64,000 nucleotides of DNA from Nitrospirota bacterium (lineage in GTDB: Bacteria > Nitrospirota > Thermodesulfovibrionia > Thermodesulfovibrionales > Dissulfurispiraceae). Both the position numbers and the translations under genes were made by a program. The DNA lies in contig JAJYVD010000007.1 of the NCBI GenBank assembly GCA_021792185.1, positions 1 through 64,000 on the forward strand, written 5' to 3'. Numbering within the stretch: the first letter of the stretch is position 1; each line of letters begins with the position of its first letter. Under the pieces are notes generated by a model that searched no databases, was not told where the DNA came from, and saw only the letters and a program-made list of their open reading frames with translations. Shown in pieces: positions 1-7,748 of the stretch.

Positions 1-1
1 G

Positions 2-127
2 AAGACCATTATGGATTTCTTAAGGATACACAATGAGAATCCGAAAATATTTACATGGACAAAGGATGCAAAGACGATTTTATCAAAGGTCAAAAAGTGT
101 AAAGAAGTGTTACGGACAGGACACTAG
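2..127 (+). mobile_element. IS630-type transposase, C-terminal end (partial)
   Basis: An open frame runs in from the window edge and stops at TAG 125-127. Its last about 41 residues include MDFLRIHNENPKIFTWTKDA and a following lysine-rich stretch. This resembles the C-terminus of IS630-family DDE transposases, where a conserved P-x-x-F-x-W-T-K segment precedes the end. The catalytic part lies outside the window. The frame stops exactly where pilin-like coding sequence resumes, and the junction contains a TA, the dinucleotide target of the IS630/Tc1-mariner group. The family call rests on a short tail only, so it is moderate. Confidence 0.6.
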
Positions 128-221
128 CGGTTCATGGCTTGTGACAGGCACACCAGCTTCGGCTACATGGGACACAGCAAATGTAAAAGCTTTGGTTTAT
201 TACTTTGACAGAAAACCTTAA
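126..221 (+). pseudogene. Pilin-like gene remnant (3' end) disrupted by IS
   Basis: About 31 codons encode a tail with TGTPASATWDTANVKAL and the ending YYFDRKP. The intact pilin-like protein at 572-1222 ends similarly, with TGTPSSAKW and AYFFDRKL. The fragment has no N-terminal prepilin segment and joins directly to transposase coding sequence. I read it as the 3' remnant of a paralogous pilin gene cut by insertion. The other part would lie upstream, beyond the window edge. Confidence 0.65.
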
Positions 222-229
222 ATAGCGAT

Positions 230-271
230 GCTATAAAAAAGGGGGGATAGCTATCCCCCCTTTTTTATAGC
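230..271. terminator. Perfect 42-nt palindrome, bidirectional terminator
   Basis: The segment 230-271 is a perfect inverted repeat. An A-run and six G are mirrored by six C and a T-run around an ATAGCTAT centre. Each strand therefore gives a GC-rich stem followed by T residues, as in intrinsic terminators. It follows the pilin remnant. Confidence 0.85.
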
Positions 272-320
272 GGCTTCATGTAAAAACCCTTGCGAAACGA
301 ATAGTTCAGGGGGGATAAAA

Positions 321-554
321 ATGAATTTATTTGCCATGTATTTTCTATACGCGGCGGCAGTTTCAGCCTTTTTATTAGGCGCTTTGCTTCTTTTTTTCCC
401 GAAGACATTGGCAAAAATAAATGAAGTGACGAGCAAGCTCATTGTGGGAACCGAGCAGTATATGTTCGCATACCGCATAATTGCAGGGATAGTTCTGCTT
501 ATCTTCGGACTGTTCGCAATCTACGTTATACGCACCACGCCGCTGAAACTATAA
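321..554 (+). CDS. Small two-helix membrane protein
   Basis: Not recognised. The 77-residue product has a hydrophobic helix at about 4-26 and a second at about 50-70, joined by a charged loop. It therefore probably crosses the inner membrane twice. A G-rich Shine-Dalgarno stretch at 309-314 sits upstream of ATG 321. It lies between a pilin remnant and an intact pilin-like gene on the same strand and could be co-transcribed with the latter, but nothing in the sequence shows a pilus function. Confidence 0.65.
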   Translation: MNLFAMYFLYAAAVSAFLLGALLLFFPKTLAKINEVTSKLIVGTEQYMFAYRIIAGIVLLIFGLFAIYVIRTTPLKL

Positions 555-571
555 TCTTGTAAACAGCAAAA

Positions 572-1222
572 ATGAAAAACGCGAATAGGCAAAATTCATG
601 GTTCAGGGGTCAGGCCGGTTTTACTCTCATTGAACTGGCGATAGTCCTGGTTATTATCGGTATCATAATCGGCGCTGTGCTTAAAGGGCAAGACCTTGTA
701 GAAAACGGAAGGCATAAAAGGCTCGGCGCGGAAATAAAGCAGTGGGAAGTCCTTATATGGACATATTTTGACAGGGAGAGGAGATTTCCCGGAGATGGTG
801 ATAATAGTGGCAAAGGTGACGGCACAATTGGGGAGAACGGTGAGGCCAACGACAATGCTAAAAGCGATTTTACGACCGCAGCTTTTGCGAGCCAGCCTTC
901 TACAAATACGCTTACCCTCGGATCTTCGACATTCTACATCTATTTTGGAAATGCGGGCACGAAAAAGAACGCTATTATAGTTTGTACTTCCGAACTGTGT
1001 GATGCAACATTTTCAGAGCCTGAAGAAACTGGTTATGCTAAGTTCTTTGACGGAGCTATCGACGATACTGTAAGCGCATCGGATGGAAGGGTGAGAGCAT
1101 TCAATGGTTTTACAGGAACTCCCTCATCTGCTAAATGGACAGCAACGCTAACCGCTACAAGCACTACAGGCTACACCTCCGCTATGAAGGCTTTCGCTTA
1201 TTTCTTCGACAGGAAGCTATAG
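572..1222 (+). CDS. Type IV pilin-like / pseudopilin protein
   Basis: The 216-residue product has a class III prepilin leader. A basic N-terminus ends in Gly, followed by FTLIELAIVLVIIGIIIG with Glu at mature position 5, the PilD cleavage and N-methylation pattern. The following hydrophobic helix continues into an amphipathic stretch. The soluble head (about 60-216) has two Cys near residues 138 and 143 (VCTSELC) that could form a small disulfide loop. The ending AYFFDRKL matches the remnant at 126-221. It could be a structural pilin or a minor/type II pseudopilin. An O-oligosaccharyltransferase-like gene lies just downstream. Confidence 0.85.
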   Translation: MKNANRQNSWFRGQAGFTLIELAIVLVIIGIIIGAVLKGQDLVENGRHKRLGAEIKQWEVLIWTYFDRERRFPGDGDNSGKGDGTIGENGEANDNAKSDFTTAAFASQPSTNTLTLGSSTFYIYFGNAGTKKNAIIVCTSELCDATFSEPEETGYAKFFDGAIDDTVSASDGRVRAFNGFTGTPSSAKWTATLTATSTTGYTSAMKAFAYFFDRKL

Positions 1223-1250
1223 CAGCGAATGAGTGTATGAGTAATGACAG

Positions 1251-1278
1251 AAAAGGGAGGCAAACGCCTCCTTTTTTT
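1251..1278 (+). terminator. Intrinsic terminator after pilin gene
   Basis: An A/G-rich arm ending GGAGGC pairs with GCCTCC across an AAAC loop, followed by eight T. One G is bulged. It lies 29 nt after the pilin stop codon. Confidence 0.85.
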
Positions 1279-1307
1279 TGACAACTATATCCTTAATATG
1301 ATACATT
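1278..1307 (+). promoter_or_regulatory. Sigma70-type promoter, probably leaderless
   Basis: TTGACA at 1278-1283 and TACATT at 1302-1307 have an 18-nt spacer. ATG 1314 starts 6 nt after the -10 box, so the transcript probably begins at or next to the start codon. No Shine-Dalgarno is present. Confidence 0.65.
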
Positions 1308-1313
1308 TTAACC

Positions 1314-1595
1314 ATGCAGACAGTAGCGATAAAACTTTATGAACGACTGAAAGAAAAGCTTGGCAGCGAAGAAGCTACCCTGCTGATTGATTTTATTGAC
1401 GAGAGAGTTAAAGGCGAGGTTGCCACAAAAGAAGATATACATGGGCTTAAAGAGGAAATACACCGGCTTGATAAAAGAATCTCAGATTTAGAATGGAAGC
1501 TAAAGCTTTACTTTATACTGCTTGCTGTCTTGATTGTTATAACCAATCCAGGCGCATTGGAATTTTTCGGCAAAATTATTGGTGTGGTTAAATGA
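1314..1595 (+). CDS. Small coiled-coil membrane protein (DUF1640-like)
   Basis: The 93-residue product begins with a helical segment (about 1-40) and continues into a heptad-patterned coiled coil (about 40-62, containing KEEIHRLDKRISDLEWKL). It then has one transmembrane helix (about 63-82, YFILLAVLIVITNP). This is the layout of short CCDC90/DUF1640-like proteins in bacteria, whose function is unknown. It has its own promoter directly upstream and lies ahead of an O-antigen-ligase-like gene. The family call is by architecture only. Confidence 0.7.
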   Translation: MQTVAIKLYERLKEKLGSEEATLLIDFIDERVKGEVATKEDIHGLKEEIHRLDKRISDLEWKLKLYFILLAVLIVITNPGALEFFGKIIGVVK

Positions 1596-1608
1596 TTCCG
1601 TGGGCAAA

Positions 1609-1701
1609 ATGAGTGAGCTTACAATTCTTTTTATAATACTTGCAATAATCGGGTTTGCAGGCGCTGCATGGACATACTATAAACAGAAGCACAGCCGTTA
1701 A
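1609..1701 (+). CDS. Putative 30-residue membrane miniprotein
   Basis: The reading frame from ATG 1609 encodes MSELTILFIILAIIGFAGAA followed by a basic tail WTYYKQKHSR. One hydrophobic helix with positive residues after it fits a small inner-membrane protein. It lies tightly between the coiled-coil protein (stop 1595) and the ligase-like gene (start 1708). There is no strong ribosome-binding site, so translation is uncertain. Confidence 0.4.
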   Translation: MSELTILFIILAIIGFAGAAWTYYKQKHSR

Positions 1702-1707
1702 AAATGG

Positions 1708-3525
1708 ATGACTTTTAACCGCTATCTCTTAGCTATTCTATCAGTAACCTTTCTTTTTATCATGCATATATTCCTCCCCAATATCGGAGGGGTGCTCGCG
1801 CAGCAACGGGAATACATCATATGGCTTGCCATAGGCACGATTATCCTTATCGGAATATTAAACGCCCTCATTAAAAGACGGCTGATAGAATCCCCGCTTA
1901 GAATATACGTATTCTTATTCGCGGCGCTGCTGCTTTCAAGCATTATATTCAATCCCGTTAAAAACATGGATCTTTTTATTGTCAGTTCGGCGAGGCTTGT
2001 TGCCGGGATCCTTTTATGGCTTGCCCTCCTTCAATTTGATTTAACCCCTAAAGAAAAAATTTCCATTCTGTTTCTAATATTCGTTTCCGCCGTCATAGAA
2101 TCAGTCATAGGAATAATGCAGTTTTTCGGCCTTTACAGATATATCCCGATTACTCCGGCGCCTGATGTAGGAATGGCAGGAGGGGCATTCCAGCAGAAAA
2201 ACCTTTTTGCCTCGTGGACTGCTACAGGGCTTATTCTCAGCCTTTATTTAATAACCACAAATAGGTTTAAGCGCTATTATTCAAAGGAAAAAACATTATT
2301 TTGGGTATGTGTAGCTTTGCTGTCTTTGAGCCTTATTATCGCAAGCTCGCGGGCAGGGCTTCTCGGCGCCACAATTGCAATGATGATAATCTTTCCTGCA
2401 AGGAGGCGGCAGTATTCGGCTGTCAGAAAAAATCTGACAATCTGGCTTATGGTATTCCTTATCGGCACGGCAGGCGGGTTTTATCTGCTCGCAATAAAAG
2501 ATAGACTCGGCATAGAAAAGCTGACCGTTAAACAAATAGAGTGGTTTTCCGATACAGGGCAGACATCATATGCCGAGCGAATACTTATGTATAAGACTTC
2601 CATTGAAATGTTTAAGGAAAAACCATTGGTCGGTCAGGGATTCTCTAATTTCGGCAGCCTTTATATGTATTATCAGGGAAAAGTTAAAAAAGCCGATCCC
2701 CAATATAAAGACGTCGGGCACAGTTATACGTCACATCCGCATAATGAATTGTTCCTCATGCTGTCGGAGAGCGGCATTGCGGGTATTATAGGAGTTTTAA
2801 TCCTTTTATACGGCTTTATCAGGCTGATCATGAAATACGGCAAAGAACGCGCCGGCTTGTATATAGCGCTTCTAATACCTCTCCTTGTCCACATGCTTGT
2901 GGAATATCCGCTGCACCTTTCAACCGCTCATTATCTTGCATTTATAATATTGCTCTATCTATCAACTTCGCATTTCTTAAAGGCATCCGAACTGAAACTG
3001 TCTCAAACAGCTTCCAAAGTCCTTGTAATATTGTTATCTTGCGCGTATATAACCTTCGCAGCGTATACGATAAAGACATTTGTAGCCTATAATCAACTCG
3101 TAATATGGTATATAGACAATACAGAGGGCAGAAAAGGCGGCATGGAAAACATAATGCCGGCCGTCAAAAATCTCTACCTTAGAAACTGGGCTAAGCCCAT
3201 GTATATGTTCGTAAAGACCGAAGAAGCCGTTAAAGACATCGAGAAAAACAAAGACTTCTTAGGAGATTTTGCAAAATGGAGCGGCGCCGAGAAGCGGCGC
3301 CTGCCTGTATTGCCGGCCTTCCAATACGACGCCCTTGTTTTACTGAATTTAGGTATCCATGACGGGCGATACGAATATTTCGATGAGGCCATGAGGACTG
3401 TAGAAGAAGGGCTTTTGCTTTATCCGGATGCCGAATATTTGAAGGAATTGAAACCCAAAATAGTCGGACAGGCATTCAAGGCGCTCTTTCAGGGATTCCA
3501 GCGGCCGGAAAAACCACGGCAATAG
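1708..3525 (+). CDS. O-antigen ligase / PglL-like oligosaccharyltransferase
   Basis: The 605-residue protein has roughly a dozen membrane helices in its first 440 residues and a soluble C-terminal region. The Wzy_C (O-antigen ligase) core lies at about 190-370. Its large periplasmic loop carries the conserved HPHNELFLMLSESG motif near residue 340, preceded by ERILMYKTSIEMFKEKPLVG. The further membrane part and soluble tail fit the Wzy_C_2 arrangement of PglL/PilO-type enzymes, which move lipid-linked glycan to pilin. Pilin-like genes just upstream support pilin or surface glycosylation, but WaaL-like lipid A ligation is possible. ATG 1704 gives only a four-residue frame, so 1708 is chosen. 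Confidence 0.75.
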   Translation: MTFNRYLLAILSVTFLFIMHIFLPNIGGVLAQQREYIIWLAIGTIILIGILNALIKRRLIESPLRIYVFLFAALLLSSIIFNPVKNMDLFIVSSARLVAGILLWLALLQFDLTPKEKISILFLIFVSAVIESVIGIMQFFGLYRYIPITPAPDVGMAGGAFQQKNLFASWTATGLILSLYLITTNRFKRYYSKEKTLFWVCVALLSLSLIIASSRAGLLGATIAMMIIFPARRRQYSAVRKNLTIWLMVFLIGTAGGFYLLAIKDRLGIEKLTVKQIEWFSDTGQTSYAERILMYKTSIEMFKEKPLVGQGFSNFGSLYMYYQGKVKKADPQYKDVGHSYTSHPHNELFLMLSESGIAGIIGVLILLYGFIRLIMKYGKERAGLYIALLIPLLVHMLVEYPLHLSTAHYLAFIILLYLSTSHFLKASELKLSQTASKVLVILLSCAYITFAAYTIKTFVAYNQLVIWYIDNTEGRKGGMENIMPAVKNLYLRNWAKPMYMFVKTEEAVKDIEKNKDFLGDFAKWSGAEKRRLPVLPAFQYDALVLLNLGIHDGRYEYFDEAMRTVEEGLLLYPDAEYLKELKPKIVGQAFKALFQGFQRPEKPRQ

Positions 3526-3536
3526 AGAACCTCCAT

Positions 3537-5249
3537 CTACTTTTTAAACATCTTCCTCAATTCATTCATCGGCATAAATATCCTTGTAGGTCTTCCATGA
3601 GGACAGTGTTCCGGGTCTTCCATCGTATCGAGGTCTTTAAGCAGTTGCGCTATCCTCATACCGTCGGGGACTTCCTTGCCCCTGATGGATGAATGGCACG
3701 CCAGTCTTGCCGCAAGCGCTTTTTTTATAGAATCTATGGTCTCTATACTTTCTGAGGCATCGGAAATATGATATCTGAGGTCTGAAATCAAAAAATTTGC
3801 CGTATCGCTCATCAATGAATTAACATCGGCGTCTTTGAGGAAATCAGGAAGGCTTCTCACTACTATTGTTCCGTGACCGAAATCTTCTGCCTCGATTCCC
3901 AAATCGCTTAACACCTTTCGGTTATTAAGTATTATCCTGTATTCGCTGCTCTGCAATTTTACCTGCCGGGGGAAAAGAAGCCTGACTGCTGACTCCTGAC
4001 CGTTGACTTCCGATTGCTTTAAGAGCCTTTCGTAATTTATCCTCTCATGGGCGGCATGATAATCGATTATTGCAAGGCCGTTTTTATCCGGGATCGCGAC
4101 AAGCGTATCGCCGAGGTAGAGAAACGGGATGCTGTCAATATGCGAAATAGCGTCATAGAGCGAAGCAGGCTCGGAAACCGTATCGGCGTGTCGGGGTGTT
4201 GGAGTGTCGGCGTATGACTTATACGCAGGCATAATTTCTCCGACACTCCGATACTCCGTTACTCCCATACTACTGTTTAACGATTCTTTCGCCGCTTGAT
4301 ATATAAAATTGAACACGCCGGTTTTGTCCTTAAACCTCACCTCTCTTTTTGCGGGATGGACATTGAAATCGACATCGGAGGGATCTATCTCCATAAAAAG
4401 CAAAAATACGGGATGCTTATCCTTCGGTATCAATCCTTCATATGCCTTATAAACGGCATAGGTTATGGATTGGTCTTTGACCGGCCTTCTATTGATAAAG
4501 AGGAATTGGTTATTCCTATTATTCCTTAAATGTGAAACATTACCTAAAAACGCCTTAATGCCCATCACGCCGTCTTCCGTCCAGGTTTCAGTGAGTTCTT
4601 CGGCAAACTCCTTGCCGAATATCTGGACAATCCTTTCCCTGTATGACACTGCCGCAGGCAGATCAAGCGCATAATCTCCGTCCATCCTTAAAACAAATCC
4701 TATCATCGGGTGAGACAGTGCTGCCCTTGTCACCGTATCGACGATGTGATAATTCTCGGTGCCGTCCGACTTAAGGAATTTGCGCCTTGCAGGGGTGTTG
4801 AAAAACAGGTCTTTTATCTCGATAGCAGTCCCGACGGTCATGCAGTCCTTTACTTCCTTTGTATCTCCTCCTGCTATTTCGATGCATGTCCCTGTTTCAT
4901 TTTGAATGGAAGTAAATAAGCGAACCTTTGAAACCGATGCAATGGACGAAAGCGCCTCTCCCCGAAAGCCCATAGTCTTTATATGGAAAAGGTCATTATC
5001 ATCCCTGATCTTGCTTGTTGCATATCTCTCGAAAGCGAGCAGGGCATCTTCCCTGTCCATGCCGCCGCCGTTATCGGAGACCTTGATAAGCCTCCTGCCG
5101 GCCTTTGCAACGTCGATCTCTATCTTCAAAGCGCCGGCATCAATGGAGTTTTCTATGAGTTCTTTGACTACGGACGAAGGGCGTTCTACTACCTCGCCAG
5201 CAGCGATCTTATTTCGAAGATTTAATGGAAGGATGCTTATACGCGGCAT
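3537..5249 (-). CDS. mutL: DNA mismatch repair protein MutL
   Basis: The 570-residue MutL has the N-terminal GHKL ATPase with conserved IAAGEVVERPSSVVKELIEN and DNGGGM motifs and a ribosomal-S5-like domain ending in NVHPAKREVRF. The C-terminal dimerisation domain carries DYHAAHERINYE, resembling the DQHA-x2-E-x4-E metal motif of endonuclease-type MutL, plus CPHGRPT. It probably nicks DNA rather than only bridging MutS and MutH. The interdomain linker (about 325-356) and a C-domain loop (about 410-423) are encoded by short repeat-rich sequence. It is divergent from vorB, 36 nt away. Confidence 0.97.
   Translation of the reverse strand: MPRISILPLNLRNKIAAGEVVERPSSVVKELIENSIDAGALKIEIDVAKAGRRLIKVSDNGGGMDREDALLAFERYATSKIRDDNDLFHIKTMGFRGEALSSIASVSKVRLFTSIQNETGTCIEIAGGDTKEVKDCMTVGTAIEIKDLFFNTPARRKFLKSDGTENYHIVDTVTRAALSHPMIGFVLRMDGDYALDLPAAVSYRERIVQIFGKEFAEELTETWTEDGVMGIKAFLGNVSHLRNNRNNQFLFINRRPVKDQSITYAVYKAYEGLIPKDKHPVFLLFMEIDPSDVDFNVHPAKREVRFKDKTGVFNFIYQAAKESLNSSMGVTEYRSVGEIMPAYKSYADTPTPRHADTVSEPASLYDAISHIDSIPFLYLGDTLVAIPDKNGLAIIDYHAAHERINYERLLKQSEVNGQESAVRLLFPRQVKLQSSEYRIILNNRKVLSDLGIEAEDFGHGTIVVRSLPDFLKDADVNSLMSDTANFLISDLRYHISDASESIETIDSIKKALAARLACHSSIRGKEVPDGMRIAQLLKDLDTMEDPEHCPHGRPTRIFMPMNELRKMFKK
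3981..4018. repeat. In-frame microrepeat island in mutL C-domain
   Basis: Iterated CTGACTGCTGACTCCTGACC-like units encode residues about 410-423 of MutL on the minus strand. The same unit type occurs in nrnA at 7016-7052. Confidence 0.5.
4180..4275. repeat. Hairpin microrepeat island in mutL linker
   Basis: The unit GGAGTGTCGG and its complement CCGACACTCC are repeated in opposite orientation around a TATACG centre. They form an imperfect hairpin that encodes the MutL linker in frame. Confidence 0.6.
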
Positions 5250-5272
5250 GGATTATTTTAACACAGCCCTGT

Positions 5273-5278
5273 TATAAT
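5273..5278 (+). promoter_or_regulatory. -10 box of vorB, leaderless arrangement
   Basis: A consensus TATAAT ends 7 nt before ATG 5286. No convincing -35 hexamer is visible and no Shine-Dalgarno precedes the gene, which suggests an mRNA starting at the AUG. Confidence 0.55.
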
Positions 5279-5285
5279 TATTTTT

Positions 5286-6335
5286 ATGAAAAAAATCCTC
5301 ATGAGAGGCAATGAGGCGATCGCCGAGGCTGCGGTTCAAGCCGGATGCGCTTTCTATGCCGGTTATCCTATAACCCCACAAAACGAGATCCCCGAATACA
5401 TGTCATGGCGTCTGCCTGAAGCAGGCGGCACATTCATTCAGGCCGAAAGCGAGCTTTCCGCAATAAATATGGTCTACGGCGCTTCTGCATGCGGCGCGCG
5501 GGCTATGACATCATCGAGCAGTCCTGGAATAAGCCTGAAACAGGAAGGCATATCTTTCCTTGCAGGTGCGGAATTACCTGCGGTTATCGTGAACATGCAG
5601 AGGGGCGGCCCCGGCCTCGGTAATATCTCCGCGAGCCAGGCCGATTATTTTCAGGCCGTCAAGGGAGGAGGACACGGCGATTACCGTCTTTTGGTTTACG
5701 CGCCCTATAACCTTCAAGAACTCTGGGATTTAACCATGCTCGCGTTCGACAAGGCGGACGAATACAGGAATCCGGCCATGATACTGGGCGACGGCATACT
5801 CGGACAGATGATGGAACCCTTTACCCCTACGCCGTACGTAAAACCCGACCTCCCTGAAAAAACATGGGCTCTCAATACATGCAAGGACGGGAAGCCGAAC
5901 GTAATAAAATCCCTTTTTATGGGCGAAGGCGAACTGGAACAGAGAAATTATATGCTGCAGGCCAAATATCAAAAGATGAAAAACAAAGAAATAAGGTTTC
6001 AGGTTTACGATATAGAGGACGCGGAATTAATTGTAGTCGCGTTCGGCATCGCCGCGCGGATCGCGACGGCTGCCGTCAGAAAACTAAGAAGCGAAGGACG
6101 TAAAGCCGGACTCTTCAGACCGGTAACATTGTTTCCATTTCCCGAAGAACAACTGAATGATTTAGCCGGTTCCGGCAGAAAATTCATTGCCGTTGAATTG
6201 AACGCAGGCCAGATGGTGGAGGATGTAAAACTCGCGGTGAACGGAAAATCGGAAGTGCTTTTTTACGGCAGACCGGGCGGCGGAATCATAACGCCCGAGG
6301 AATTGTATGAAAAGCTTTCAGGACTTCTCTCTTAG
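5286..6335 (+). CDS. vorB: 2-oxoacid:ferredoxin oxidoreductase alpha subunit (VorB/KorA type)
   Basis: The 349-residue protein has the alpha-subunit architecture of 2-ketoisovalerate/2-oxoglutarate ferredoxin oxidoreductases. The pyrimidine-binding domain starts with GNEAIAEAAVQAGCAFYAGYP and ITPQNEIPEYM and includes MTSSSSPGISLKQEG. It is followed by the PNMQRGGPGLG-like segment and a C-terminal transketolase-type domain. Such enzymes make acyl-CoA, CO2 and reduced ferredoxin and need a TPP-binding beta and an iron-sulfur subunit. Neither is adjacent. The neighbours are mutL (divergent) and nrnA (convergent, overlapping by 50 nt). Substrate specificity cannot be read from the sequence. Confidence 0.88.
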   Translation: MKKILMRGNEAIAEAAVQAGCAFYAGYPITPQNEIPEYMSWRLPEAGGTFIQAESELSAINMVYGASACGARAMTSSSSPGISLKQEGISFLAGAELPAVIVNMQRGGPGLGNISASQADYFQAVKGGGHGDYRLLVYAPYNLQELWDLTMLAFDKADEYRNPAMILGDGILGQMMEPFTPTPYVKPDLPEKTWALNTCKDGKPNVIKSLFMGEGELEQRNYMLQAKYQKMKNKEIRFQVYDIEDAELIVVAFGIAARIATAAVRKLRSEGRKAGLFRPVTLFPFPEEQLNDLAGSGRKFIAVELNAGQMVEDVKLAVNGKSEVLFYGRPGGGIITPEELYEKLSGLLS

Positions 6336-7272
6336 CCGTTTCAAAATCAGCCCGTATCCTGCAGCCTGCCGCGTTTTTATGCCCGCCCCCGCCGAACTCC
6401 TCCGCTACATGCGCCACATTGATATCGTCCTTTGACCTCAGGCTGAGTTTATAATAATCGTTCTCTATCTCCCTGAAAAGGATCGAGACCTTTATATCTT
6501 TCATAATCCTCGGAAAATCCACAAAGTGTTCCGTGTCGTCGGGAAAAGTTGCCGTCTCCTCGAACATCTTCTTTGTGACCCTGACAAAGGCAATACCGTC
6601 TTTCATTTCTAATGTATTAAGCACCTTCATAAAAAGATTAAAACGACCTTCCGACCATGACTCAAACAGTTCCCTATAAATTGCGTGCGTTCTTGCGCCC
6701 GCCTTTTTCAATTCTGCTGCAACGCTGAAGACCTCGTGCGTCGTGTTTTCATACCTGAAGTTGCCCGTATCGACCGATATGGCTGCGTAAAGGTTTATCG
6801 CCATTTCTTCGGTCATTTCTACGCCGAGTTCTTTTATGATATGAAAAACCATCAATCCGGTAGCCGCCGCTTCCGGCGTCACCCACCTTATGTCGCCGAA
6901 CGGTTTTTCGGACTCATGATGGTCTATAACCGCCGAGATTTGAAATTTAAGATTTGAGATCTGAGATACCTCTGTAGAAATACGGTCGATATCATTGCAA
7001 TCAACAAGGATTAAATTTTTAAAAGACTGATGGCTGACGGCTGACAACTGAAGGGTGTCAAAATTATGAAACCTTTCATGCCCCGGCATAAATTTGCACT
7101 GCTGCGGCACGGAGTCTCTGCATAAAAGAATTGTCTCTTTTCCGATCTTCTGAAGGGCCGTTGAAAGGGCGATCGCGGAGCCGAGGCCGTCGCCGTCAGG
7201 ACTCATATGGGTAGCGATAACAAACTTTTCTTCTTTTTTTAGAAAATTTAGCAATTCAGTCGGTGGCAGCAT
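6286..7272 (-). CDS. nrnA: DHH-family phosphoesterase NrnA (nanoRNase / pAp phosphatase)
   Basis: This protein of about 328 residues has the DHH/DHHA1 pattern: THMSPDGDGLGSAIAL, a second Asp motif (DCND), the DHHES signature and the C-terminal GGGGHKNAAG. NrnA degrades short oligoribonucleotides and dephosphorylates pAp. It follows rbfA in the usual infB-rbfA-nrnA order. GTG 7278 is an alternative start; ATG 7272 is preferred. Two loops, about residues 73-85 and 101-113, are encoded by repeat-rich islands. The 3' end overlaps vorB by 50 nt on the opposite strand. Confidence 0.9.
   Translation of the reverse strand: MLPPTELLNFLKKEEKFVIATHMSPDGDGLGSAIALSTALQKIGKETILLCRDSVPQQCKFMPGHERFHNFDTLQLSAVSHQSFKNLILVDCNDIDRISTEVSQISNLKFQISAVIDHHESEKPFGDIRWVTPEAAATGLMVFHIIKELGVEMTEEMAINLYAAISVDTGNFRYENTTHEVFSVAAELKKAGARTHAIYRELFESWSEGRFNLFMKVLNTLEMKDGIAFVRVTKKMFEETATFPDDTEHFVDFPRIMKDIKVSILFREIENDYYKLSLRSKDDINVAHVAEEFGGGGHKNAAGCRIRADFETAKREVLKAFHTIPRAL
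6932..6968. repeat. In-frame microrepeat island in nrnA
   Basis: Repeated GAAATTTAAGATTTGAGAT-like units encode a stretch read as QISNLKFQIS on the minus strand, just before the DHH motif. A similar unit recurs in leuS (62726-62760) and between genes at 31009-31030. Confidence 0.5.
7016..7052. repeat. In-frame microrepeat island in nrnA
   Basis: Iterated CTGATGGCTGACGGCTGACA units are translated in frame. They are related to the mutL island at 3981-4018. Confidence 0.5.
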
Positions 7273-7298
7273 AATCACTTATTGGAACAGCAACTCCA

Positions 7299-7646
7299 TC
7301 ACTCCTTTGTTTCTTTTATCTCCTTGAGCAGCCTGTCTATTCTGTCGCCGTGCTCTACGGATTTGTCGATCCTGAACTCGATTGCCGGAATGAACTTCAC
7401 CTTTATCCTCTTTGACACCTCGCTCCTGATAAGTCCCCTTGCCGAATTCAGGATTTCCATCGTTAAATCCTTATCGCCTTCATAAACGCTGACGTATATC
7501 CATGCGGTCTTCAGGTCTTCCGACATCCCCACGTCGGTAACCGTAACAAAACCGAGACGGGGGTCTTTGACCTTTCTCATTATGATATCGGCAACCTCTT
7601 CTCTCAGGAGGATGCTTAATCTCTGTGATCTTTTGTATGGATGCAT
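7299..7646 (-). CDS. rbfA: Ribosome-binding factor A
   Basis: The 115-residue KH-like protein is close to the usual RbfA length. It begins HPYKRSQRLSILLREEVADI and has the conserved KDPRLGFVTVTDV and FIPAIEFRIDKSVEHGDRID motifs. RbfA helps mature the 5' end of 16S rRNA in the 30S subunit. It lies between infB and nrnA, the standard translation cluster order, separated from infB by a microrepeat hairpin. Confidence 0.95.
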   Translation of the reverse strand: MHPYKRSQRLSILLREEVADIIMRKVKDPRLGFVTVTDVGMSEDLKTAWIYVSVYEGDKDLTMEILNSARGLIRSEVSKRIKVKFIPAIEFRIDKSVEHGDRIDRLLKEIKETKE

Positions 7647-7746
7647 GGTTTTTTAGGCTATAGGTTATAGGTAATAGGCTATAGATTAAAGACTATAGAT
7701 GTCCGTTTTCATTGCCTTTCGCCTATAGCCTCTTGCCTATTGCCTA
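7647..7746. repeat. Intergenic microrepeat hairpin
   Basis: Six- to eight-base units of the type GGCTATAGGTTATAGGTAAT are mirrored by CGCCTATAGCCTCTTGCCTA, giving an imperfect hairpin of about 100 nt between infB and rbfA. No coding signal is seen. Confidence 0.7.
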
Positions 7747-7748
7747 AC

